Notes under the pieces: generated by a model
Databases searched by the model: none
What the model was told of the DNA's origin: nothing
What the model saw: the letters and a program-made list of their open reading frames with translations, nothing else
Made by a program: the position numbers and the translations under genes
Assembly (NCBI GenBank): GCA_035772735.1
Contig: JASDFA010000006.1
Span: 26,577,501 to 26,641,500 of the forward strand
Source: Datura wrightii
Taxonomy: Eukaryota; Streptophyta; Magnoliopsida; Solanales; Solanaceae
Direction: 5' to 3'
Length of the DNA stretch: 64,000 bases
In this document: positions 24,301 through 35,152 of the stretch, piece after piece
Layout of the letters: each line of letters starts with the position of its first letter
How positions within the stretch are numbered: the first letter of the stretch is position 1

Positions 24301-24377
24301 CAAAGTATAAGCATCAAATGGAAGACTTGCAACATACCGTGACCACATATTGTGAATCTCCTGTTCCTGCCAAGGCA
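21373..24377 (-). pseudogene. T4 pol: protease, RT, RNase H, integrase, chromodomain-like tail, broken
   Basis: Reading leftwards, protease is at about 23990-24330. Its active site reads 'LLGPGATLSFVTP' (24286-24297 region), so the catalytic Asp is replaced by Gly. The linker 'GVPSEREIDFGIDLLP' leads to RT (about 23150-23720) with 'KKDGSLRMCIDYR', 'KIDLRSGYHHL' and the catalytic 'VFIDDILIYSRSEE' near 23280. Stops include TAG at 23692-23694 (shared with T1, T3 and T5) and another before LNKV. RNase H lies at about 22480-22950. Integrase: zinc Cys changed to Tyr in 'KCPNYQQVK' (22125 region), 'MDFIIGLLRTRR' present, and TGA at 21842-21844 replacing Arg of the SDRGTQF block. Some 400 bases of integrase C-terminal coding are deleted near 21601-21608. 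The tail 'ATWEAKADMMARYPHL' ends at TGA 21373. Confidence 0.88.
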
Positions 24378-25537
24378 CTAGGGCATAAAACCTATTTTGG
24401 CGCTGACCACCTGCTGAACTAGTGGAGGCACCCTGCTGAGGGGGTCATGCTGCTGGAGCGGTAGAACTGGCTGCAGGGCAATCTCTGATCCTATGTCCGG
24501 GTTTGCCACACCCAAAACAAGCATCCACATCGACCAGGCACCTCCCGAGATGATTCTTGTTGAACTTCGCACAAACTGGAAAAGTGCACTCCACCTGCAT
24601 GCTACCATGATCCCTCAAGCCTATACCCCTAATCCTATGGTCTCGCTTGAACCTAGATGGCATGCTGGCCGATGATGGAGCTGGAGCAATGGACCTGTGC
24701 TGGGACTGCTGACGCGGTCCACCTCCTGTCCTGGCTTGAGAAACCCCATAGCTATTGGTCCTGACTCTCTTGGACTCTCTTTGGCTCCTGTAGACTGACT
24801 CCATCTGCTGCACATGTAATACAATACAGGGAAAATCAATGTCTCGGTGAAGCATGGCAATCCGAAAATCCTTGTCCAAATAATCCGCTACCCCATGCAT
24901 AAAACGGCTCACCCGAGCCTGCTAATCCGCAACTAATTCTGGAGCATATTTAGATAATTGGGTGAACTCTAATGCATATTCCCGGACCGACATATAACCT
25001 TGCTTTAGATTAACAAACTCGGTTGCCTTCCCTCATCTCCCGAGGGAAGAACAGATCCATGAATGCAGCGTAAAACTCATCCCAACCTATCGGGCCTGCA
25101 CCAGCGGCCCTAGCATCTCTCATTGCTTAAACCATTTATGTGCTAACCCCCTTCAACTTATAGGAGGTCAATTCAACGCATTCCGCATTATTCACCCCCA
25201 TAACCCGGGTGATCTTCAGAATCTCCTCAATGAAATCATGTGGATCCTCGTCCACCCTTGACCCCGTGAACTCCGGAGGGCTCATCCTTAAGAAATCCCT
25301 CACCCTAGTTGTCGCTGCATTCCCATTCTGAGCGAAATGCACCACTATCTGATTTTGGGCCTGGGCAGTCATGGCGTGTGCCAGCATCATAATCGTCGCC
25401 CTAAACTCAACGTGGGCGGCTGGCTCTAGTACATGCTCCTTGTGAACGGGTGGAGTTGGCTGATGCTCACCATCATGGGCACCCTCATGATCATTACCAT
25501 TTCTGTTTATCCTGGTGTTTACTCAACGTGGAGGCAT
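24378..25537 (-). pseudogene. T4 gag, broken
   Basis: ATG at 25535-25537 (MPPR) is followed at codon five by TGA. The frame then continues 'VNTRINRNGNDHEGA', equivalent to the T1 and T5 starts. Capsid blocks 'RVRDFLRMSPPEFTGS', 'DEDPHDFIEEILKI' and 'GVNNAECVELTSYKLKG' lie at 25140-25390, followed by stops and a frameshift near 25030. The C-terminal half (24445-24912) is open: 'FMHGVADYLDKDFRIAML', a Ser/Arg/Gln-rich linker, a Cys/His region and an intact CCHC zinc knuckle 'CFGCGKPGHRIRDCP' near 24480-24525 for RNA binding. Confidence 0.87.
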
Positions 25538-25725
25538 GATTCTGCAAACGCGAATAGCACGAATTAGAAGAGTAAAGGACGTTCATCGCACGATATAGAT
25601 CATGAAGGAAGGGAACATTTCCTGAACGTCTAGTAGCCTCATTTTCATAAGCGTGGTTCTCTTCACACCTATAAAAAAGACTACTTAACGCAGAATTCAG
25701 ACTCCGTAGGACACTTCGAAACCTA

Positions 25726-25739
25726 TGCCTCTCATACCA
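25726..25739 (-). promoter_or_regulatory. T4 primer binding site (tRNA-iMet), degenerate
   Basis: The minus strand reads TGGTATGAGAGGCA against TGGTATCAGAGCCA: two changes in 14. It is four bases from the 5' LTR, as in T6. Confidence 0.85.
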
Positions 25740-25743
25740 AGTT

Positions 25744-27938
25744 TTTCATGACCCAAACGTACACCCGGATCGTAGACATGGGACAAAACACCCCAAGAGA
25801 CCCCATGTCTACCCATGACATGAGCATACATCTAATCCAGTCATATGAGAGGAAGACTTAATGTATAAGAACGTAATCATAACATAGCCAAAGTGAATAT
25901 CGGTACAAGACTTATACAATACGGATAAATACAACTTGCAGTCTCATAAGCCTCTAAACATGAAGGACGAATTGATGGGACAACTCCCCAACTAATCCAA
26001 CATCAAGAAACTGAAAAACAACGTAAAGGATGAACATACAAACCTCAAAACATGAGGACTCACCAAGAGCTGAGAGCGAATCTCAAACAAGCTACGAGTG
26101 AGGATGAGCATGAGAACCGGGACCTATATCATAAAATGATACAACACAGAAGGTATGCGGTCAGTACGTGGAATGTACTGAGTATGCAAGGTAAGTAAAA
26201 GGATGTTTAAAATATATATGAAATTCATAAATGATCACAAGAGTAGGACGTCATGCTTGTATGGTAAATCATAATAACATCTCATATGGCTCAAGGTTTT
26301 CAAAACATTCATAATATAACATACTCATAATCATAATAGAAGAGATTTACTTAACATGACTTGAGCCAACATACGTAATCATAACATGTGTAAATCATGA
26401 GGAATATCGAGAGATTCTCTTAACCGACATACCCAATATGAGCACACATGAAGCCCCACTTGTAACCCTAGTCGGGAGGGGTGTTCGTACCTTTCCAAGG
26501 GTAGAACCAAGAAAGTGTGATATCCCCATGTAAAGGGCCATCTGGGCCAGGGACTAACACGAAAGGGGTCCTAACATACCTACGGTGGCACGTAGTTGAT
26601 GAGATCTGAGGCTACCTGAGCCCTGAACCTACTCGGTGTTCGATACTACTCCCAAAACAAATATAGCGCTCATAGAAATACATACATGAGTTCATGGGCT
26701 AGTTAAATCATGATAATCATAAACATGCTTGAACATATGTGAACTAGCCAAGACATGAGACCTGTGAGTTGGCCAAAAACATAATTCATGATTAATAAAA
26801 TTCACACATACTTGTAGATCATGCATATATCTTGAATTTCATAAAATCATAATGGGTGACATAAAAAATCATAATTTAAAACATAATTCGTGTTGGGCTC
26901 GTAAAGAACATCAATGGGATAATAAGTCATAAATCGATTCATCATGGGGCATGCATAATTAAGCTTAATTTCTTAGAAAAATCAAAATGAACAATTTTAT
27001 AATCAATTTAAATCTCAAAAGATGATCAAAATCCACACATTCTGATAATATTTCAAAATCACAAAACCCATAATTTAATCATTAGATTTTATATAAATAA
27101 AATACAAAACCCCATGACTTTTTGGTAAATTTAAGTAAATTCATAGATTAGGACCATGGGTGTGGAAGAATTCATTCATTGATGACCTTACATACCTAGG
27201 ATTATCTAGTTCTTAACTTCCCTTGCTAGACCAAGGTGGAATTTAGAGGAATTGAGAAAGAACTCCTTGAATCACCTTCTAATCTCCTCTCTATACTGTT
27301 GCATGCATGAATGAGGCTTAACATGAACTTAACCCTCTTAAAAGACCCTATTTAGACCATAAAACGATATAGTTTAGGCCTTAAGAGTTTAGAAATTACG
27401 AAAACACCCTTACAAAAAATGCAGAAATTTCTGGTTGCCAGTCTCCACGAGGGACCTTGGAGTCATTGCCAGGGGGCACGACTCGTTGCCTGGATCCTTC
27501 ATGCTCACTGCCTAAACTCACTCAGGGGACCCCGTGAATTGTGGTCACTGAACACGACTTGTCGTCACCACCCGTGACCTCCACTTCGCAAAATCTTGAC
27601 AAACCATACACTCCAACCCACGGGTGGCCTCACAACTCGTGAGGTTGGAGCACGACTCATGGTCACCATTTGTGGCCTTCACTGTCCATCCCAACCTTGC
27701 CAAACTTCCAAGGCAGACCACGGGGGACCTCACGATTCGTGAGGTATGACCACGACTCGTGGCCATGCCCGTGTCCTCCTCCGCCTGAGCCTACCAACCT
27801 TGCTGACCACGATTCACCTCACGACTCGTGGTGACTCCCCACTACCTACTTCACGAGTCATCTTCAGATCTAGTGCAAATTTTCAGTTTTTCTTTGTTTT
27901 GACTCCGAGTCTAATCCTTGGGTTCCCAAGGTATAAAA
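25744..27938 (-). repeat. T4 5' LTR
   Basis: 2195 bp, the counterpart of 18923-21126. Both termini are mutated: the inner end reads TTTCATGACCC for TGTCACGACCC and the outer end GGTATAAAA for GGTATAACA. The boundary is set by the ACATG duplication that follows. U3 palindromes recur at about 27440-27870, for example 'ggggacctcacgattcgtgaggt' split across 27724-27745. Confidence 0.9.
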
Positions 27939-27943
27939 ACATG

Positions 27944-28745
27944 GTGCAAAAATGCCGTTGTGTTTAACAAGAATTCACACTTGCTGAATTTGGCATATAA
28001 TTGGAAATCCTTGAGAGTCTGCAACACTACCCTCAAATGAGCGGCAGGCTCCTCCTCGCTTCAAGAGTATATTAGGATGTCATCAATAAACACAATCATG
28101 AACATGTCCTAGTATGGCTTGAATACTCTGTTAATCAAGTCCTTAAAAGCTGCAGGAGCATTCGTTAGTCCAAAAGACATAACTACAAACTCACAATGAC
28201 AATACTGCATCCTGAATGCTATCTTCGGGATGTCGCTCTCCCGAACACTAAGCTGATGGTATCTGAATTTGAGGTCTACCTTCGAAAAGCACTTGGCACC
28301 CTGGAGCTGGTCAAATAAATCATCAATCTTGGGTAGAGGATACCGGTTCTTGATGGTGACTTTGTTCAATTGTCAATAATCAATGCACATCCGAAGGGAA
28401 CCATCCTTCTTTCGGACAAATAAAACTGGTGCACCCTATGGAGACTTGCCTGGCATAATGAAACCCTTATCTAACAGGTCCTTCAACTATTCTTTCAACT
28501 CCTTTAGCTCAGCTGGAGCCATTCTATAAGGAGGGATAGATATAGGCTTCTGTCGAGAAGAAGGTCAATACCAAGATCAATTTCCCTCTCGAGAGAAACA
28601 CCCGATAAATCATCAGGGAACACTTCTAGGTACTCATGCACTACCGAAACTGACTGGATAGTCGGGGTCTCAGATTCAACATCCTTAACCCTAACTAGAT
28701 GATACACACAACCCTTGGAAATCATCTTCCTAGACTTAATAAGTT
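27944..28745 (-). pseudogene. T3 reverse transcriptase and protease-RT linker, broken and truncated
   Basis: Continuation of T3 pol upstream of the T4 insertion. Near 28080 the minus strand encodes 'IVFIDDILIYS', the catalytic Asp-Asp motif. 28109-28369 reads 'RYPLPKIDDLFDQL', 'GAKCFSKVDLKFRYHQL' and 'SFGLTNAPAAF'. TGA near 28375 replaces Arg before QLNKV. TAG at 28487-28489 is the stop shared with T1, T4 and T5. 28504-28725 holds 'KGCVYHLVRVKDVESETPT' and 'LSGVSLEREIDLGIDLLLD'. The frame ends around 28735, where the similarity to other copies stops and a plus-strand LTR begins. Confidence 0.86.
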
Positions 28746-30354
28746 TTCGACACCGTTACTGCGCAGTCTCAACAATCACTATGTCATCCATTGTCACCAG
28801 CAGTTCAAATTTTTCAAGAAATTCATTAAGGGCATTTTCATAATTCCTAAGTCTTAGGGTCCTAAATTACATAGTTAAGGCTCGAAATGCAGTGTTTTAT
28901 GAGGGAAAAATCTATCCTAGGCTCATTTACATCCATGCATGCATACTAAAGGAGTTTAGGAGGTGATCAAGCTGGGTTTCTTCAAGCTTTCCTTCAATCT
29001 TTCATTGTGCTTTCACAATCAGATCTTCCCCGGGTATATAGGGTTATGACTGGGTGAATCCGTTCACACCCATGCCTAATCTCTCTCTAAATCATGAAAT
29101 TCCTATGTTAATTCTATGGGTTTTAAGGCAATGCATGAATTTCCTAATTCTCTACATGGGTATGATCTAAATGAGTTTTTATTATTGAATTATGAATTTT
29201 GGGTAAGTTTTATATTGTTTTCATTAAAATCATATTTCAAGCTTTGTAAATTTAAAATTCCCATTTATGAGAAGTTTATGAAAGTTGAGAGTTATGATGA
29301 ATGTTCATGTATGATGAAGTATTAATTATGGAAGACATGTTTTCAAGTTACCCATGTTTATAATTATCTTTTCAAGTGAATTGAGTATTTTCAAGCATGT
29401 TAAAGTATTGGGCAATACCCACATGTTCAAGAATGATTTATGATTTATGATATGGATTTTCATGATTGATCGATTTATGATGTTGGCTGATTAATGGGCC
29501 CTTGATTCATGGCTAAACATGTACGTAAATGGGGATCAACGATGTCAATGTCTATTTGTCCATGAATCTAATGAATGTTTTTTATGATTTACATATGAGC
29601 CTTATGTGTAAGTTTTTCTTGGGAGCAGTGTCTAGCACCGAGTATCCCGACATTCAAAGGACTAAGTCGGTGTCTCATAACTACGTGCCACTGTAGGTTC
29701 ATGATGATACATTACAATGTTAATGGATCCCCTCCTTCGTGATATCACATGATGCACATCCTTTTACTGTTAAGCCTGCGACGTCTCTGCCCACATGAGT
29801 GAGATAGTTGCGGCATCATGTAAGGCTGTACCATGATGGTGTCGGTTATGATGAGTCCTCCCATTGTTCCGCATGTTTTGTGCATTATTATGTTTATGTT
29901 ACTCTAGCTCAAGTTATTATTTATAAAGTTTCTCTTATGACTATGATAATGAATGTCTTACGAATGTTTTGAAAACCTTGAGCCTTATGTTACATTATGA
30001 TATTTATGTTATGAGCATGTTTTCCTACTCTTAAGATATTCTATTAACTTTTATGTATTTTAAGTGTCTATTTTACTTACCTTGCATACATGGTACATTC
30101 CATGTACTGACCACATACTCTATATTGTATCATTTCATAAAATAGGATCCGATATTCAAACTCAACAACATCATTAGCTCGTTCTCGAAGTTAGCATCCA
30201 GCTCATTTGTGAGTCCTAATTCTCCGAGGAGTAGTTGATATCAGTTATCTCTTTATGTTAGGTTTTCTAGACTTGTCGGGCAAATTGGGGGTGTTGTACC
30301 ATCAACCCATCAGATATGTTTGAGGCTTTCAGACTATGTGTACAATTCAGTTGT
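28746..30354 (+). repeat. T1 3' LTR, middle part, 5' truncated
   Basis: Plus-strand Tekay LTR lacking about its first 450-500 bases compared with T5's 3' LTR (48143 onwards). Alignment is firm from about 28824 ('attaagggcattttcata') and weaker back to about 28746. It ends in 'ttcagttgt' where T5 is inserted. The remainder is 50510-50697. It is closer to the LTR tail at 1-252 than to T5's LTR, hence assigned to T1. Exact left boundary uncertain by some 40 bases. Confidence 0.75.
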
Positions 30355-32247
30355 TGTTATATCCCGGAAGCCCAAAGATCAGTCTTGGGAGTTGAAACAA
30401 AGAAAACTAAAAATTTTGCACTAGGTTATAGATCAAGTCGTTCTGTGACCCGTGGGAAAGACTCATGCTGAGGTTCTAGGCTTGGGTTGGATTTTTGAAA
30501 TTTGAGATCCCCACGAACCTGACCATGAGAAATGATCAATCCCCACGATTCATTGAGTTAGTCATGGGCAAGGGATTGAGGAAGGTGAAGGAAGATGGTA
30601 GTGTACCCTACAAAAGGACCCCACAAGTCGTGGTCAGTCACCACAATTCATGGGAAGGGTCGTGGTTAGCAGGATGGAAATTAATTAGAATTAAGGTAGT
30701 GCATGTGACGGGTCACTCGATTCGTAGTCACCTGTAATGATTCGTGATGTCCCTCGTGACAAGACCAGATGACTGTTAGGTAGTGTACGTGACAGATGAT
30801 GCCACGAGTCATGGCCTGAAGTGACGAGTCATCCAGTCCCTCGTGGGGACTAGCAGTCAATAATTTCCGGAGAATTTAGTAAAGGCTCTTCCATAATTTC
30901 TAAGATCCTAAGGCCTAAAATAAGTCGTTTGAAGCTATGACTAGTGGATTTTAAGAGGGGAAACCCTATTCTTAGTCATTCCTATTCATGCATGCAAGAG
31001 TAAGAGTTTAGAAAGGTGATCAAAGCAAATTCTTCAAGGCTCTTCTTCAAATATTCCTTTGGCAATCAGAGTAGTGATAGAATCGATCCCTTTCAGGTAT
31101 GTAGGGCTATGAATGGGTGATTTTGATTCACACACATGCCGAATCCCTTCCTAATTCATGAAAACCTATGAGTTGATTCTATGGGGTTTTACTCGATACA
31201 TGAAATTCCTAAAATCTATGTCATGGGTATGTTCTAAATATGTTTTCATTGATGAATTACGATTCATGGGCAAGTTTTATCATGTTTTCAATTACTAATC
31301 ATGTTTACTAGTTTTTCAAATTATGATGCCCATTCATGAAAGCTAATGAGAAGATGAGATTTAAAAAGTATGTTCACGTATGATGGATTTTGATGAGAAA
31401 AACATGTTTCCAATCTACCCATGTTATGTTCATGTTTTCAAAGTGAATTGAGTTAATTTTCAAGCATGTTAAAGTATCAGGAAATGCCCATATGTTCAAG
31501 TATGATTATGATTTTACGAATTTAGCTTAACACAGGGTTTTGGATAGAGGACTCCCATTTATGTTTAGCTTGTGATATGGTTTGAGCCAAGACTCCTCAT
31601 GTATAATTCAGATTTATGCATTCATGATTATTCAGCTTTGTTGAAAAATGAAGGAGAGCATATGCATATTTTTGGGAGTAGTGTCTAGCACCGAGTAGGC
31701 TATGCGTAAGTCCACCCTATGTCTCAGAACTACGCGCCAACGTAGGTATGATGAGATTATATTGGGACCTCCTATGTGAGCTATCCCCTGCCCTAATTGG
31801 GCCACGAACTTGATATCGATCTCATGGTATCTTCCTTAGCCCTAGCAAGGCTTTGGACGGCTCTACCCATTAGAGTGTGACAGTTAGGACAACATAAGCT
31901 CTATCGTGATATGTCGATTAAAAGATGAGTCTCTCATTGTTCCTCATGATTTCAATTGTGCATGTTTATCACTCATGTTGTATATATATCCATATATGTT
32001 GCAAAGCAGGTTTGACCCAATGTTCACCTTTATTTATGACTATCAGATTTTAGCTTTGGGTCAATCGATTCAGTTATGATGTTATGTTATGTTGATATCA
32101 TGTTTTTAGAAAGATATCATGCAAGCCTTACTCTCAAATTCTTATTTTGTTTATGTTTTAGATTATGCATGTTTTAAATGATTTTACTTATTTAATCGGT
32201 TTTACATACCTTGCATACTCGGTACATTTCACTTACTGACCGCATAC
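30355..32247 (+). repeat. T5 5' LTR, first part
   Basis: Starts TGTTATATCCCGG and aligns with 48143 onwards. U3 palindrome variants lie at about 30430-30850. It is interrupted after 'ccgcatac' by T6 and resumes at 42654. Confidence 0.9.
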
Positions 32248-34940
32248 TGTAACGACCCGAGCATAGACCCAGATCGTGGACACGGGACAAGGGACCCCGA
32301 GAGACCCCAAGTCAACCCATGGTATAAGCATTCACTAACTCATTCAATAAACATGAAGAAACATAATCATAAACTCAGCGGAAGTCTAACTTGACAAAAC
32401 AACAGAATGAACATCTGAAGCTGAAAACATGTCTAAGTTTGATAAGCCTCTAAAATGGACGAGTTGATGGGATATTACCCCAAACTAACTCATCAATACT
32501 GAAACTGAAAATACATCCAAAATAACTGAAAGTCTAGTCCTCGACAGATAAGGACTCACCAACTAAGCAAGTACTAACTCTGATAAGCGACTACGAACGG
32601 GGCTGGACCTGAGAACCTGATCCTGCATCATGAAACAGCATAGAAAGCATGCGGTCAATACGTGGAATGTACCAAGTATGCTAGGTAAGTAAAACCGCCA
32701 GAAAAATATAAGTCTTTTAAAACAAGTCATACCTATATAATAATCCTTAAGGATAAAAAGAAGATCACAAACATTCATTTGAAATCATCCTTATTTTATA
32801 CGTGATCATGCATGGCTTAAGAACATCATGACTGACTCGAACGACTCAAAGCTAAATCATAACATTTATATCAAAAGCTTAACAATGAGTCAAACCTTGC
32901 TTTTTGAACATGCATGCATAAGATAATCATCATGAATAATGCATATGCAACTTCGAATGATATAGACAGTGGGAGACTCATCACTTAACTGACATACCAC
33001 GATAGAGCTTATGTGGTCCCGACTATTACACTCAAGTGGGCAGAGCCATACAAACCTTGCCAGGGCTAAAGACGCTACCATGATAGCGCTATCAAGCTGA
33101 AAGGGTCCGTTTGGGCCACGGATAGCTTACAAGGGAGGTCCCAATAATATAATAGAATCAACCTACGTTGGCGCGTAGTTATGGGGCATAGGGTTATTGA
33201 CCCATAGCCCCCTCGGTGCTAGACTCTTCTCCCAAAACATGCAATGTTCTACATCATATAAATACGAAGCTCAGCATCATATAGTGACGAAGCTCAACAT
33301 GAAGTCATGCATAAACTCAACATCGTATGAAACGAAGCTCAAAATTATCTATTGACAAAGCTCATTACAAAATCATGCATATAATAGACATTTGTCATTA
33401 CAAAATCATGCATATAATAGACATCATATAAATATGAAGCTCAACAATGTCATTTCGACAAAGCTTAGAATGAAATCATGCTTAGACTCAACATCATGTG
33501 AAATTAAGCTTAATGACACCATACATATCAATTACAAATTCATGCATATGAGAAGCTTTACTTTGACACATACCACAGGCTCAAAGAATAGTGGGAGACC
33601 TAATTCTAAAATCATGTGGTAAGCCTACTTTAGAAATATCACTCCAAAATTGTTAATATAAGGGCCTTGCCCAAAACCTTATCATGCTTGAACTCATACA
33701 ATTCATTTGAAAGCATTATAATTTGGGAGATTTCACTCCAAAATGAGGTAATAATGTTAATTCAAGAAAAATCATCATTCATACTCATCATCTGGCACTA
33801 CCCAAAGCTTCATCATACTTGGGTCTATTTAATCTTCTTTGAAAACATCATCAAAATCATGGGTAAGGTTGGAAACATGCGTCCCATCATCTATTCCATC
33901 ATTATCACATTCTTCCACAATCACTTCTATTATGAACTACCCACACATGGGCGTTTTAGATTAAATTTATAGAAAAGAAATTTTGTAAAAGAAATAAAGT
34001 TAGAATCCGCCCAAGCTCGATAAATCATCAATATCAACTCAATTTAATCATACCCATGAGTAGAGATGTAAGAATTATGCAATTGAATGAAAACCCACAC
34101 TTGATCATCACAATCCAATCACAAATTGATAGGGAATGGGCATGGGTGTTAAAGGAACCACCCACCCATAGCCTTACATACCTGAGATTGCAGAATCTAA
34201 CCCTTCCTAATTGCCCAGCTAAGATTCCAATTGGAAACCTTGAGATTTCACCTTGAACCTTCCCTTCACACCTTCAAACTTGCATGCATGAGAGTAATGG
34301 CTTAGAATAGGTTTTTCCTTGCTAAAAAACCTCTAGTATGAGCTTAAAATGATGTAGTATAGGCCCTTAGAACATAGGAATTACGAAAAGAACCTTACTA
34401 AATTCGCAGGAAAACACTGTCAGGTGACCCTAATGGGTGACCTGATGATTCGTCAGGACGGGCAACGACTCTTCGAGTCGCCCGTCAAGTACAGTGGTCA
34501 ATTGATCTGCTGGGGTTCGTAACGGGGAAGATAATGATCGTACCTCCAGACCACGACTCGTGGTCACCTTCCGTCAAGTACACTGCCTTAATTCCCAATA
34601 ATAATCCACATGCTTTCTCACGACTCTCCTCACGAATCATTGGGACTGACCACGACTTGTGGGGTCCCATCCGTTAAGTACACTGGATAATTCCTCCTTT
34701 AACATTCCAACTCCACCGCACGATTGACATGACGACTCTTGGTGGCTGAACACGAGTCGTTCATTCACTCGTGGGGACTTCGATACCTTGATCACTTCAG
34801 GCCTTCCCATGGGTCACTTGACGACTCGTGAGGTCTTCTCACGAGTCATTTAGTGACTCGTTCTGCAACTGCTACAATAGTTTTCTAGTTTTTCTCCGAC
34901 TCACTTTCGGGTCTGATTCTTGAATTCTCGGGGTATAACA
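32248..34940 (-). repeat. T6 3' LTR
   Basis: 2693 bp, plus strand TGTAACGACCC...GGGGTATAACA. It contains short direct repeats around 33240-33490 built on 'acatcatat..a.a..gaagctcaa' units. U3 palindromes at about 34430-34870 include 'ccacgactcgtggtca' near 34550. Confidence 0.92.
33245..33500. repeat. Degenerate tandem repeats in the T6 3' LTR
   Basis: Units resembling 'catcatataaatacgaagctcaa' recur about eight times, with spacing near 30 bases and variable ends ('gacgaagctcaac', 'gacaaagctcatt', 'aaatcatgcat'). The 5' LTR has a matching block at about 40990-41240, so the repeat was part of the inserted element. T5 shows a few related 'agcttcg' units near 49465. Confidence 0.7.
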
Positions 34941-34956
34941 ATATTTCCCCCTTAGG
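34941..34956 (-). promoter_or_regulatory. T6 polypurine tract
   Basis: The minus strand reads CCTAAGGGGGAAATAT immediately before the 3' LTR. Confidence 0.85.
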
Positions 34957-35152
34957 AACATTCATCCTCGAATGTTAGAAACAAGTAATTGTTATACTTC
35001 AATACTGATTATTTTAACCAAAATTTCATGGAATGACTACCTCCGAAAAGAACCACATAGCTGAACTAAATTAAGGCATCACACACATTTATCATAACAT
35101 AATTCAAACTTCTGCACACGAACTGAACATGGAAACTGATAAGAGAATTAGG

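Larger units (their letters stand above)
18923..27938 (-). mobile_element. T4: full-length Tekay-type retrotransposon
   Basis: T4 has both LTRs (18923-21126 and 25744-27938), a PPT, a PBS and gag-pol between them, and a perfect 5-base target duplication ACATG (18918-18922 and 27939-27943). It is inserted in the RT/RNase H boundary of T3. The two LTRs differ at roughly 13% of positions in the first 255 bases by hand count, so the insertion is old. An internal deletion of about 0.4 kb affects integrase near 21601. Confidence 0.92.
14363..28745 (-). mobile_element. T3: Tekay-type retrotransposon, split by T4 and truncated
   Basis: Minus-strand element inserted in T1 integrase. The 3' LTR is 14363-16473, followed by PPT, integrase and RNase H to 18922, then T4 with its duplicated ACATG, then RT and part of the PR-RT linker at 27944 to about 28745. 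Protease, gag, PBS and the 5' LTR are missing: the sequence passes into a plus-strand LTR (T1's) around 28735-28760. Joining 18917 to 27939 restores a continuous RT C-terminal frame ('...FL.HVVSSDGVK...'), which confirms that T4 split this gene. Its right-hand target duplication is lost. Confidence 0.85.

Noticed and set aside
33245..33500. CRISPR-like regular repeats
   Set aside because: The units are degenerate, without unique spacers, are duplicated in the other LTR, and the genome is a plant's.
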